From contig CAZBWK010000002.1 of NCBI GenBank assembly GCA_964495655.1, positions 1 to 64,000 on the forward strand: DNA of 64,000 bases, read 5' to 3'. A model generated the notes under the pieces. The model did no database searches, was not told the origin of the DNA, and saw only the letters and a list, made by a program, of their open reading frames with translations. Positions 7,861 through 18,300 of this stretch are shown piece after piece. How positions within the stretch are numbered: the stretch's first letter is position 1; each line of letters begins with the position of its first letter. This DNA comes from JAAYJR01 sp964495655 (GTDB taxonomy: Bacteria > Bacteroidota > Bacteroidia > Bacteroidales > Prolixibacteraceae). The position numbers and the translations under genes are program-made.

Positions 7861-9363
7861 ATGTACCTCTTAGGATTCGACATAGGGAGTTCTTCAATAA
7901 AAGTATCTCTTATAAATGCCGAAAATGGCATTTGTGAGGGTTCCTCCTTCTTTCCCGAAAAGGAGATGCCCATAACAGCCCGTAAGCCGGGATGGGCAGA
8001 GCAGGAACCGGAAATGTGGTGGAGCAATCTTAAATTTGCCCTGGCCGCTCTCCTGCAAAAAACTTCTGTTGATAAAGAAAAGATCATGGCAATTGGCATT
8101 TCCTACCAGATGCACGGACTGGTAATGACCGATAAAAACAGGAATGTGATCAGGCCCGCTATTATTTGGTGCGACAGCAGGGCAACAGTTACCGGCAATG
8201 AAGCATTTGAAAAAATAGGAAAAGAAAAATGCCTTGAATCTCTGCTCAATTCCCCTGGCAATTTTACTGCCTCCAAACTTAAGTGGGTGAAAGATAACGA
8301 AACCCACCTTTATGACATACTTGAGAAGGTAATGCTTCCCGGCGATTATATTGCCATGAAGCTTACAGGTGAGGTAAAAACCACAATCAGCGGCCTGTCA
8401 GAAGGAATAATGTGGGATTTCAAAAATAACCGGCCCGCTTCCGTAATATTTGACTATTTCGGTTTTCCTGAATCTATAATTCCTGAAATAGTCCCTGCCT
8501 TCTCTGTCCAGGGAGAACTGACAGCCAAAGCTGCAGCCGAACTTAACCTGAAGCCGCATACGAAAGTCAGCTATCGCGCTGGAGACCAGCCAAACAATGC
8601 ATTTTCGCTTAATGTCCTGAATCCCGGAGAGATAGCTGCCACTGCCGGTACTTCGGGTGTTGTCTATGGCGTTAGTGAAGAGGTCAGGTATGATCCCCGG
8701 TCGAGGGTGAACACCTTTGCTCATGTTAACCACAGCTACGAAAAACCAAGGCTGGGAGTATTGCTTTGTATTAACGGCACAGGTATCCTGAATGCATGGT
8801 TGAAAAGAGTGGTAACAGAAAACATGACTTATGATGATATGAACCATTTGGCAGGATCGGTGCCGGCAGGATCGGAAGGCCTGTGTGTATTGCCTTTTGG
8901 AAACGGGGCAGAGAGGATACTGAACAACAGTGACAGAGGAGCGGTTTTCTCAGGGATCAATTTTAATATCCACACAAAGGGGCACCTTTTAAGAGCTGCC
9001 CAGGAGGGAATAGTCTTCTCATTTAAATACGGGATGGATATAATGAAGGAGACAGGTATATACCCATCGGTCATCAGGGCAGGCATGAGCAATATGTTTC
9101 TCAGTCCTCTGTTCAGCTCCACTCTGGCAGGCATATCAGGGGCAATGATTGAACTGTACAATACCGACGGATCTGTTGGTGCTGCAATGGGTGCAGGTAT
9201 AGGATGCGGGTACTACTCTTCACCGGAAGATGCATTTTCAAACCTGAAAAAACTAAAAACGGTAGAACCCGATCATGCAAAATCGGAAGAGTACTTACAG
9301 GCATATGAAAAATGGAAAGCAATTCTAAAACTATATAACAATGGAAGTACTGACAGGAAATAA
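7861..9363 (+). CDS. xylB: Xylulokinase
   Basis: Phosphorylates D-xylulose with ATP to xylulose 5-phosphate, feeding the pentose phosphate pathway. The FGGY-kinase fold shows in the N-terminal phosphate loop GFDIGSSSIKVSL (5-17), the substrate-contact motif MHGLV (84-88), WCDSRA (103-108), the catalytic Asp in AGDQPNNA (D242), and a C-terminal ATP-binding GSVGAAMGAG stretch. The length of 500 residues is typical. Its 3' end overlaps the start of the xylose isomerase gene by 23 bases in another frame, indicating translational coupling. The neighbour settles the assignment as xylulokinase over other FGGY sugar kinases. Confidence 0.92.
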   Translation: MYLLGFDIGSSSIKVSLINAENGICEGSSFFPEKEMPITARKPGWAEQEPEMWWSNLKFALAALLQKTSVDKEKIMAIGISYQMHGLVMTDKNRNVIRPAIIWCDSRATVTGNEAFEKIGKEKCLESLLNSPGNFTASKLKWVKDNETHLYDILEKVMLPGDYIAMKLTGEVKTTISGLSEGIMWDFKNNRPASVIFDYFGFPESIIPEIVPAFSVQGELTAKAAAELNLKPHTKVSYRAGDQPNNAFSLNVLNPGEIAATAGTSGVVYGVSEEVRYDPRSRVNTFAHVNHSYEKPRLGVLLCINGTGILNAWLKRVVTENMTYDDMNHLAGSVPAGSEGLCVLPFGNGAERILNNSDRGAVFSGINFNIHTKGHLLRAAQEGIVFSFKYGMDIMKETGIYPSVIRAGMSNMFLSPLFSSTLAGISGAMIELYNTDGSVGAAMGAGIGCGYYSSPEDAFSNLKKLKTVEPDHAKSEEYLQAYEKWKAILKLYNNGSTDRK

Positions 9364-10666
9364 GGAGTATTTCCCGGGCATTAATCAAATTAAATATGAG
9401 GGCCCCGGGTCTGTTAATCCTCTGGCATTTAAATGGTATGATGAGAATAAAAAAGTAGCAGGCAAAACCATGAAGGAACATTTAAGATTTGCCGTGGCAT
9501 ACTGGCACTCATTCTGCGGAACAGGCGGAGACCCGTTCGGTCCGGGAACACATGTTTTCCCCTGGGATAAAAGTAACGACCCTATGGAGGCGGCGTTGGA
9601 ACGACTGGATGCAGCTTTCGAGTTTATCACAAAAATGAAAATCCCTTTTTATTGCTTCCATGATGTGGACCTTGTCGGCAACGGATCTGTTTTTGAAATA
9701 GAAAAAAGGCTTGAAAAAATTGTAGCCAATATAAAAGAAAAACAAAAAGCATCCGGAGTAAAACTTCTTTGGGGAACAGCTAATATTTTTTCTGATCCAC
9801 GATATATGAACGGGGCTGCCACCAATCCCGACTTTAATGTAATCACCAATGCTGCAGTCCAGGTAAAAAATGCAATGGACGTAACAATAGAACTTGGTGG
9901 TGAACATTATCTTTTCTGGGGAGGCAGGGAAGGTTATATGAGCCTTCATAATACTGATACTAAAAGAGAGGTGGAACATCTTGCACGCTTCCTGGAAATG
10001 GCAAAAAATTATGGCCGGAAAAAAGGATTTAATAAACCTTTCCTGATAGAGCCGAAACCAATGGAACCGACTAAACACCAATATGATTATGATGCACAGA
10101 CAGTAATCGGCTTTTTAAGGCATTTCGGTTTGGATAAAGATTTCAGGCTTAATATAGAGGTAAACCACTCCACCCTGGCAGGCCATACATTTGCCCATGA
10201 TCTTAGAATGGCTTCGGATGCAGGACTCCTTGGATCAATAGACGCAAATAAAGGGGACTACCAAAACGGCTGGGATACTGATGAATTTCCCACCAATATC
10301 TATGAAGTTACCGAAGCTATGCTTGAGATCATTCAGGCCGGTGGCTTCAAAACCGGCGGAATAAATTTTGATGCAAAAACACGCAGAAATTCCACTGACC
10401 CTGAAGATCTGTTTATAGCTCACATTTCCGGCATGGATGTTTTTGCCCGTGCATTGATTGTGGCAGATAAGATTTTAAATGATTCTGTCTATCCTGAACT
10501 GCGTAAAAAAAGATATGCCTCCTTTGACAACGGCAATGGAAAAGAGTTTGAAGAGGGAAAACTGTCTATTGAACAGCTCTGCGAAATTGCCCGTCAAAAT
10601 GGAGAACCTGCTGTTATTAGCGGCAAACAGGAGTTAATGGAACAAATTATAAACTGGTTTATTTAA
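9341..10666 (+). CDS. xylA: Xylose isomerase
   Basis: Interconverts D-xylose and D-xylulose in the cytoplasm with two divalent metal ions. The TIM-barrel pattern is clear: YWHSFCGTGGDPFG near 54-67, catalytic H107 and D110 in CFHDVD, the metal-binding LIEPKPMEPTKHQ segment, and the later GSIDANKGDYQNGWDTD motif. The 441-residue length is that of class II enzymes with the N-terminal extension. It follows xylB in a translationally coupled pair. No xylose transporter or XylR regulator is in the window. The end overlaps the opposing SOD gene by 4 bases. Confidence 0.95.
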   Translation: MEVLTGNKEYFPGINQIKYEGPGSVNPLAFKWYDENKKVAGKTMKEHLRFAVAYWHSFCGTGGDPFGPGTHVFPWDKSNDPMEAALERLDAAFEFITKMKIPFYCFHDVDLVGNGSVFEIEKRLEKIVANIKEKQKASGVKLLWGTANIFSDPRYMNGAATNPDFNVITNAAVQVKNAMDVTIELGGEHYLFWGGREGYMSLHNTDTKREVEHLARFLEMAKNYGRKKGFNKPFLIEPKPMEPTKHQYDYDAQTVIGFLRHFGLDKDFRLNIEVNHSTLAGHTFAHDLRMASDAGLLGSIDANKGDYQNGWDTDEFPTNIYEVTEAMLEIIQAGGFKTGGINFDAKTRRNSTDPEDLFIAHISGMDVFARALIVADKILNDSVYPELRKKRYASFDNGNGKEFEEGKLSIEQLCEIARQNGEPAVISGKQELMEQIINWFI

Positions 10667-11247
10667 CCCTCAGCAAATCTTTTAGATATCACTTTCCAAT
10701 CGATGATTTTCCAGAAATCTTCGATATATGCAGGCCGTGCATTCTGCTTGTCTAAATAGTAGGCATGTTCCCAGACATCACAGGTCAGCATAGGCTGTTT
10801 TCCATCTCTTAACGGATTGCCGGCATTAGAGGATTGTATAATTTCCAGCTTGCCGCTAACACTCTTAACCAGCCATGCCCATCCTGAACCAAAAAGAGTG
10901 GCAGCTGCTTTCGAAAACTCCCTGAGAAAATTATCAAAAGAACCGAAATCACTATCAATTGCTGCTTTTAATTTATCTTTCGGCTCTTTGCAACCATCTA
11001 TGCTGAACTGCTCAAAATAGAAGGTGTGGTTCCAGACCTGCGCCCCATTATTAAATATGGCGCCGTCGGCTTTTAAGATTATCTCTTCAAGACTATGATC
11101 TTTAAATGGAGTTCCTTCTGCCAGATTGTTAAGGTTGGTTACATATGCCTGGTGGTGCTTTCCATAGTGAAACTCAATAGTCTTTTCACTGATATAGGGC
11201 TCCAGCGCATTCTTCTCATAAGGTAATTCAGGTAATTCAAAGGACAT
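10663..11247 (-). CDS. sodB: Superoxide dismutase, iron type
   Basis: Dismutates superoxide to oxygen and hydrogen peroxide. The four metal ligands are present: H27, H74, D157 and H161. Residues AQVWNH (69-74) with Gln before the second ligand region, and TCDVWEHAYYLD (155-166), follow the Fe-SOD pattern more closely than Mn-SOD; a cambialistic enzyme cannot be excluded. No signal peptide is present, so it is cytoplasmic. The 194-residue length is standard. It suggests that the organism meets oxygen at least at times. Confidence 0.92.
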   Translation of the reverse strand: MSFELPELPYEKNALEPYISEKTIEFHYGKHHQAYVTNLNNLAEGTPFKDHSLEEIILKADGAIFNNGAQVWNHTFYFEQFSIDGCKEPKDKLKAAIDSDFGSFDNFLREFSKAAATLFGSGWAWLVKSVSGKLEIIQSSNAGNPLRDGKQPMLTCDVWEHAYYLDKQNARPAYIEDFWKIIDWKVISKRFAEG

Positions 11248-11392
11248 AATTCGTGCTTTTTAATATTTGATTTTTATATAAAATTAAGATATTTTCCCAT
11301 AAAAAAAAATGCAAAAAAGGGCGGACAATAAAATGAAAAGTTCGTTTCTTTATTCTGACAAAAAAAATCTGATAACCAATAAATGAAACAAT

Positions 11393-14047
11393 ATGAATAG
11401 AAAAAATTTAAATTCCTGTAATTTAGTTATTTACAATCAAAAAGGAAAGACAAAAAATTATAGGTGCATCAAATTCTCACCTGCCGGTCTCCTTGTCATT
11501 GCCCTTTTTTTATCCTTCGCATTTTATCCTTTAAATATATACGGACAGAATAAAATCACATCTCCGGAAGAATTTTTCGGATTTCAAATGGGAACAGATA
11601 AAAAGCTTGCCAGATGGGATAAAATTACAGACTATTTTTATCTGCTGGAAAAACAATCAGATAAACTTAAGGTGATGGATTTAGGCCCCTCATCAGAAGG
11701 CCATCCTTTTCTGGCCCTGATAATATCTTCACCAGAAAATCTTGCCAACCTCGACAGGTTGCAATATATAAACAAACGAATCAATGATCCGGTAAATCTT
11801 TCAGAAGACTCCTTAAATATTTATATTGAAGAGGGCAAGGCGGTCATTACACAATCAATGAGCCTCCATGCCAGCGAGGTGGGTGGCACTCAGATGAGTC
11901 CTGAACTGGCCTGGGAACTTCTGACCTTCAATACCGAAGAGTGCCGGCGAATTCTCGACAATGTCCTGTTTTTTATGATCCCCTGTTTCAATCCTGACGG
12001 CCAGGTGATGATAACTGACTGGTATAATGAAACCCTGGGCACTGAATATGAGGGAGGGATGATGCCGTGGCTCTACCACAAATATTGCGGACATGACAAT
12101 AACCGTGACGGGGATTATTTAAATCTTATCGAATCCCGTCACACTGCAAAACTAATGTATATCGACTGGCAACCCCAGGCATATATAGACCACCATCATA
12201 TGGGATCCTACGGCGCCCGTTTTTATGTGCCCCCATATTGCGATCCCATCAGGCCTTATGCTGATCCGTTAGTTTGGAGAGAACTGAGCTGGTATGGAGC
12301 CCACATTGCCTATAAGCTTGAAGAAGAAGGATTTGAAGGAGTTCTTAATGCCGCACAATTCAGCGGATGGGGCCATTTCGGATGGCACTGGATTACTATC
12401 TTTCACAATATTGCAGGTATGCTAACAGAATCAGCGACCGTTAATTACGCTTCTCCAGTTTATATCCACCCCGAACAGCTTACTGCAAACACCAGAATGT
12501 TCCCTGAATATGAAGCACAAACAACTTTCCCGAATCCCTGGCCGGGCGGTTGGTGGAGGTTACGAGACATAGTGGAGCAACAAAAATCCTCAGCATGGTC
12601 TCTGCTTGACCTGGCTGCAAAGAATAAGAACACAGTACTTAAAACTGCTTTTATTAAAGCAGATAATCAGATAAAAAGAGGTATTGAGGGTGAGATAAAA
12701 TCACTGGTTATACCGGCGGAGCAACATGATAAACTTACTGCCGTAAAAATGATTAATATACTTTTGCAATCCGGGATAAAAATCCAAAAAGCTGAAGATG
12801 ATTTCATTGCCTGCAATAAACATTACTCCAAAGGCTCATATATCATCTCCATGGCACAACCTAAAACAGGCCTGATAAAAAATCTCCTGACCGAAACTCA
12901 TTACCTTGATAACTACTGGACAAGAAATAATGAAGGCGCACCATTAAGGCCTTATGACCTGGCAACTCATACAATGTCTGAATTTATGGGAGTCAGGGTG
13001 GATGAATTATCTTCTGACCCTGAAGGCAATGTCACCCTCCTGAAAGAGAATGACCCGGTAAGAGGTATTGTGCAAAAAGGTTCTGCAGGTTATTGGTTTA
13101 GCTGCAATGAAAATGCAGCCTTCAAAGCCTTGAATTTATTACTTAATGAAAAAATTACAGTGAAAAGATGCCACCCGGGCACGGGGAATCCAGGTACAGG
13201 CGATTTTCTGATTGAAAAGGTTTCTGATAACCTATTAAGAAAAGTAGCAGATGAAACCGGAGTCAATTTTTATGCACTTCAAAAAATTGACAAAGATAAT
13301 GTATATGAGCTAAAGTCCGCAAGGATAGGCCTATTCCAAAGATATTACGGCGGGAATATGGATGAAGGATGGACCAGGCTATGCCTTGAAAATTTTAATT
13401 TCGGCTATAATACTTTGAGAAGCGAAGAGATCAGGGAAGGAAACCTGATCAATAAATATGATGTAATAGTTATACCGGATGATTCAAAAGAACATATTAC
13501 AGGAGACTACAGTAACAGCAGAACAGATCCGGAAGATTATCCCGAAAAGTACAGAAGCGGAATTGGAGATGAAGGGGTTAAAGCCTTAAAGGAATTCGTC
13601 AGCCAGGGAGGAACACTCACTGTTTTTGGTAATTCATATGAATTCGCCGTTGAAGCTTTTAACCTTAAAATCAGAAATGTGACAAAAGGATTAAGTTCCA
13701 CCGATCATTTTTGTCCGGGATCTACCTTAAAAGCAGAATTTAATAATTCACACCCTTTAGGTTATGGTATGCCTGACGAAGGACTGATCCTTAATATTTA
13801 CAGTCCTGCTTTTGCTGTAACACCTGGCAGACATAATGACCAATACACAACAATCGTAAGATATAAAGATAAAAATTTGCTCAGAAGCGGCTGGCTTCTG
13901 GGCGAAGAAAAAATTACAGGTAAATCGGCAATGCTTACAGCATCATATGGAGAAGGAGAGATCGTTCTCATCGGATTCCGGGTTCAGAACAGAAATCAGA
14001 CCGACGGAACTTTTAAACTATTGTTTAACACAATTATAAAAGATTAA
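11393..14047 (+). CDS. Exported M14-family metallocarboxypeptidase with C-terminal amidotransferase-like domain
   Basis: A zinc peptidase expected to act in the periplasm or outside. A long N-region (1-28) precedes a hydrophobic signal segment (about 31-50). Zinc ligands H159 and E162 (HASE) and a histidine of the H267-H269 cluster, the N200-PDG substrate loop and candidate catalytic E346 (LTES) fit family M14. From about residue 620 a class I glutamine amidotransferase-like fold follows (YDVIVIPDD, FVSQGGTLTVFG), a common C-terminal extension in Bacteroidota M14 proteins, probably non-catalytic. The next gene begins 1 base after the stop, so the two products probably work together on the same exported substrate. 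Confidence 0.8.
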   Translation: MNRKNLNSCNLVIYNQKGKTKNYRCIKFSPAGLLVIALFLSFAFYPLNIYGQNKITSPEEFFGFQMGTDKKLARWDKITDYFYLLEKQSDKLKVMDLGPSSEGHPFLALIISSPENLANLDRLQYINKRINDPVNLSEDSLNIYIEEGKAVITQSMSLHASEVGGTQMSPELAWELLTFNTEECRRILDNVLFFMIPCFNPDGQVMITDWYNETLGTEYEGGMMPWLYHKYCGHDNNRDGDYLNLIESRHTAKLMYIDWQPQAYIDHHHMGSYGARFYVPPYCDPIRPYADPLVWRELSWYGAHIAYKLEEEGFEGVLNAAQFSGWGHFGWHWITIFHNIAGMLTESATVNYASPVYIHPEQLTANTRMFPEYEAQTTFPNPWPGGWWRLRDIVEQQKSSAWSLLDLAAKNKNTVLKTAFIKADNQIKRGIEGEIKSLVIPAEQHDKLTAVKMINILLQSGIKIQKAEDDFIACNKHYSKGSYIISMAQPKTGLIKNLLTETHYLDNYWTRNNEGAPLRPYDLATHTMSEFMGVRVDELSSDPEGNVTLLKENDPVRGIVQKGSAGYWFSCNENAAFKALNLLLNEKITVKRCHPGTGNPGTGDFLIEKVSDNLLRKVADETGVNFYALQKIDKDNVYELKSARIGLFQRYYGGNMDEGWTRLCLENFNFGYNTLRSEEIREGNLINKYDVIVIPDDSKEHITGDYSNSRTDPEDYPEKYRSGIGDEGVKALKEFVSQGGTLTVFGNSYEFAVEAFNLKIRNVTKGLSSTDHFCPGSTLKAEFNNSHPLGYGMPDEGLILNIYSPAFAVTPGRHNDQYTTIVRYKDKNLLRSGWLLGEEKITGKSAMLTASYGEGEIVLIGFRVQNRNQTDGTFKLLFNTIIKD

Positions 14048-14048
14048 C

Positions 14049-15314
14049 ATGAAAAGCAACAAAAACAAAAAAATTATTCCCGTCCTGCTGACAGCAATAA
14101 CCATTGCTGTTGCAATTTTTCCCGGATGTATAAAAAATAAAGACTTTGACATGCAGGTGGAGGGACTTCTTTACCTGGACAATTCCCCGGTAAGAATATA
14201 TGTTAAAGATGGCAAGATTGCAGAAATAAAGAAAATCGGCAGGCTGTCTGATCCTTCTGAAAAGTTAATAATCGCCCCGGGATTAATAGATAACCAGGTA
14301 AACGGTTACAAAGGATATTCATTTGTCAATATTGGAAGGGATCTGACTCCCGAAGGTATTCATACTATAACAAAGGCATTTTGGGAAGCGGGTGTTACAA
14401 GTTATATGCCCACTCTTACAACCAACGATCACCAAATTTTCCTGAAAAACTTTAAACTTCTTGCACAGGCAAAGAATGACCCTGAGAATATGGGATCAAT
14501 TCCGGGATTTCATCTTGAAGGCCCTTATATCTCACCCACAGACGGTTACAGGGGCGCCCATCCGTTGATACATGTCCGGGATCCTGACTGGGATGAATTC
14601 ATGGAGCTTTATAATGCTTCGGAAAAAAACATCCTGCAGGTCACCCTGGCCCCGGAAGCAAAAGGCGCAATGGAATTTATCAGCAAATGCAGGGAATTGG
14701 GAATAGTAGTCGGATTGGGTCACCATAACGGATCAGCTGCACAAATCGAAGAAGCGGCAGACAGGGGTGCGGCAATATGCACCCACCTCGGAAACGGCAT
14801 GGCCAATACTATTAACCGCCATATCAATCCACTATGGCCCCAGCTCGCCGAAGACCGGTTAAGCATAAGTATCATATGTGACGGCTATCACCTTCAGCCT
14901 GAACAGATAAAAGTATTTTATAACACCAAGGGAACTGATAATGTAATAGTTACTTCAGATGTCAGCCCCCTGGGAGGGCTGACCCCGGGTTACTACCTCA
15001 ATGCAATCGGTGATACCCTGGAACTAAAGGCAGAAGGTGTTGTTGTTTATCCTAAGCAAAATGTTCTGAGCGGCTCCGGAAAATTACAGCCACAAATGAT
15101 AGGACATGTTATGAAGGTCACAGGATGTGACCTGGCAAAAGCAATCCAAATGACCAGCACTAACGCCGCCAAATTATATGGCCTTAACGACAGGGGTGAG
15201 ATAAAACCGGGACTGAGAGCCGACCTGATATTGTTTACAATGGATGATTATCAGTTTGACCTGAAAAAGACTATAGTGGCAGGCAGGACTGTATATGAAT
15301 CAAAAAAACAGTGA
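14049..15314 (+). CDS. Exported lipoprotein related to N-acetylglucosamine-6-phosphate deacetylase (NagA-like amidohydrolase)
   Basis: An amidohydrolase-superfamily TIM-barrel enzyme. The NagA motifs appear in order: LIDNQVNG (QxN variant as in the E. coli enzyme), metal ligand Glu in HLEGPYI, His in GLGHHNGS, His in THLGNGM, and the catalytic Asp in TSDVSPLGG. Unusually, it starts with a lipoprotein-type signal (about 1-27, lipobox FPGC), whereas NagA is cytoplasmic. It follows the exported M14 peptidase by 1 base. The substrate is therefore unlikely to be a cytoplasmic sugar phosphate. An extracytoplasmic N-acyl amino sugar or N-acyl amino acid is a possible alternative. Its stop and that of the opposing gene abut as TGATCA. 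Confidence 0.7.
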   Translation: MKSNKNKKIIPVLLTAITIAVAIFPGCIKNKDFDMQVEGLLYLDNSPVRIYVKDGKIAEIKKIGRLSDPSEKLIIAPGLIDNQVNGYKGYSFVNIGRDLTPEGIHTITKAFWEAGVTSYMPTLTTNDHQIFLKNFKLLAQAKNDPENMGSIPGFHLEGPYISPTDGYRGAHPLIHVRDPDWDEFMELYNASEKNILQVTLAPEAKGAMEFISKCRELGIVVGLGHHNGSAAQIEEAADRGAAICTHLGNGMANTINRHINPLWPQLAEDRLSISIICDGYHLQPEQIKVFYNTKGTDNVIVTSDVSPLGGLTPGYYLNAIGDTLELKAEGVVVYPKQNVLSGSGKLQPQMIGHVMKVTGCDLAKAIQMTSTNAAKLYGLNDRGEIKPGLRADLILFTMDDYQFDLKKTIVAGRTVYESKKQ

Positions 15315-18300
15315 TCATTCAACTCTCAGTTCGGTGATTAGATTTCTGTTTCGCAGGTAATGCCAGCTCAGCCAGGCAATCCAGACAATCCCGTTAGTGA
15401 GAATTAACGCGACGACCAAAGCCACAGTTCCGACAGAGGCATCGCTGTTATCTGACAGAAATGCGGGAAGTGTGGCTGCCACTGCTGTTATAAAACCAGT
15501 TAACACACCTGCTAAAAGAAGTATCATATATTCTTTCAACAGCAGACTGAAAAGCTGATCTGTCTTAAATCCCAAAGCCTGCATCAATGCAAGTTCGCGA
15601 CGGCGTTCCATAATAGTTCGTGCAAGAATGACTGCAAGGCCGAATGTCCCGATCATCATACCTAAAGCGCCAAGGGCAAGAAATATGCTCAAATAGGTGT
15701 TGGTAACAGAATAAAATTCAACAAGCCTCTTTGCCGTGCTTTCCATCTCCCAGCCGTAATCGCGATAGACAGAAGATAATTCTTCCCTGATCTGTTCTTC
15801 CCTTTCCGCGTCGCCATCAATCAAAAAAATGCCGGAACCACTGGAAGAGGGATAGTTCCTTAAAAAATTATCATTGGAAATGATTACATATCCCTGGAAT
15901 ACTGACGGTTTTGTTCCTGCAATAAGCCTTAACCGGAGAGTGTCACCTTTTTCATTCTGATATAGCAGATAGTCGCCTGTCTTTTTCCCCAACCCCCACT
16001 GTATAACTGTCTGGTCGGCAATAGCCGGCACATAGCCGTCCTCCGGCGTCATGTCAAGTTCTTTCCAGAGATCATCGGTATCCACTCCTTTCATCCGGGT
16101 TGCAAATGAGAACCGCCCTGACAAATCACCGGGATTAACCCCGAGGATAGCCGGTTGTTCTATGCGGTTAAGATTCAGGCAGCTTGCATCATCGCCGTCT
16201 GCCTTCCGGAACTGCACCGCCCTGAAATCTTCAGTTATTCCCTCTTCTGCCCTTTTATCCGGAGAGTTAAGATCATACAAGACCGGCATAGTAGTTTCTG
16301 CGAAAAAAAGAAATCCTCCTGTTCCGCTTTTTTTATCCTGTGCATTGGCCAACAGGTCAAGTTTGTACGAACCTGTTGACACTACTATGAATGTTCCCAG
16401 GGCAAATAATATGATTACTGTCAATGACCTGCCCCTGTTTCTTGTCAGATTCAGACGGGCAAGTTTATTCAGACTGATTGGAACTGACTGGCGCAGACCG
16501 GTTCCGGTAATTAATTTACGATATAAAAGCAACAAACCTGACAACAGCAATGCCCCGGAGATAAAAAACTGCAGAGGACTGAGTCCCTCCGGCCTTATAA
16601 ACTGCCTTATAATCAAAACCAAAGGTATTCCGGTGAGCAGCCACATCAATCCGTCTGGCACCTGCCTCCGGATTTTCTTCATCTCTGTATCTGTCCGCTT
16701 CTGCAGATCTGCAGTTTTGCGTCTCTGATATCTGATTAACGAAACTGCTATTGCGGTCACAGAGACGATAAGACTGATCAAAAATCCTGTGACAAGTGTC
16801 ATAGGTACAATGTTGATCAGCAATACATTAGTACGTACAATCTCAAACCAAAGGGTATTCAAAATACGGAATACTCCCCATGTATATATTAAAGACAACA
16901 GCAGTCCGGCGACACCTCCTGCCACTGCCACAACAAAACCCTCCATGATAAAGATTCCCCGTACCTGGTTATCTTTGAATCCCAGCGCAGTGAGAACACC
17001 AACCTCTCCTGAGCGTGTTTCGAGGTTAAGACGGAAAAGCAGTGCTGTTAAAATTATTGATGCAGCAAGTATAAAAAAACTCAGTCCCAGAAAGAGGCCG
17101 CTGAAATCGGTCCCGCTTTGTGAGGCTTCAATACCCTGCTTTCGAACTGGCTCAATGGCCATTCCCAAATCTCCCGGCCGGATATTTTCTGCAAAAACGG
17201 AATTTAATTTTTCGATATTGAATCCTGATGAAGGGAACCTGACCGCTGTATATATTCCGAACCGGTTCTCCCACATCGAAAGTGCTTTGTTGAGTGATAT
17301 ATATGCTTTTGGCGCTCCCCTCCACCTGTTCCAGTAATCTTCATCCTTATCACGGATAGCATCCAGGTTAATGGGCACTCCCGCCTCCCATTCGCGGCAA
17401 TGACCTGCATCTGAAAGACCGGGAATCCATGGCATACGGGTTGAATCAGCCCAGTCAGCCGACATGGGAACTACCTCCCTGACAGTAAATTCAGCATCCT
17501 TTTCCGTAAGCTGCCGCAACGGCCCTATCTCAAAATATTTCAATACCAGCTTATCCCCGGGAACGGCGCCCAGATCATCGGCAGTCCACCTGGTCAGAAT
17601 TATTTCATCTTCCGCAAGCCACTCCCCGTCAACTGATGAAACAAAAGAGTAAGGCACTACATGCCGTTCTTCATAATTATTGACATTTGCTCCATCCCCT
17701 GTTAAGGCAATGCTGTTAACAAAATAGGTTATCAAAGGTTTCGCATCTGAAAGCTGCCCGAGCGTGCGGGATATAACAGGCTCCATAAAAACCCTCTCTG
17801 TGGATATCTCTGTCTCCCCGGACACCTCAATCTGCTTAATTCTCAGTCCGGCATCTGCAGGAGTCAGACACCTGGAGACGGTTCGCCTGATATCTTCATT
17901 GTCCAGGCCGCTGATCACCAACAGATTGTTAGCCCTTCCTTTAAAATTCATTAACCTGTTAAGCCGGCTGCCGGAGATAAAGATATTATACGGGGCGCTT
18001 TGTGAAGTTTTAAGGCTAAACCTGCCCATATCTTCTTTCCCTGCAATCTTTTTAACTTCTGCTCTCAGTGAAACGCTGGTTTCTTCTGCTGAAACAAATG
18101 GAGCATTCAGCGGCATCAGGCTGGCTTTTTTTATCCTTAGAAGCAAATTATCTCCCTCTGCCACATCAAGCTTGTCCGCCAGATTTTCACTTATAATAAT
18201 TTCATTACCGGTAAGCGCTGAATAGATATCTGTTTGGGCAATCTTAACAAAGCTGCTGTCTACCCCAACTACCTGAACCCGGTTTAAACGCCGCCGGCCT

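Noticed and set aside
9341..9363. Frameshift between xylB and xylA
   Set aside because: Both proteins have complete, normal ends; the 23-base overlap is ordinary translational coupling.
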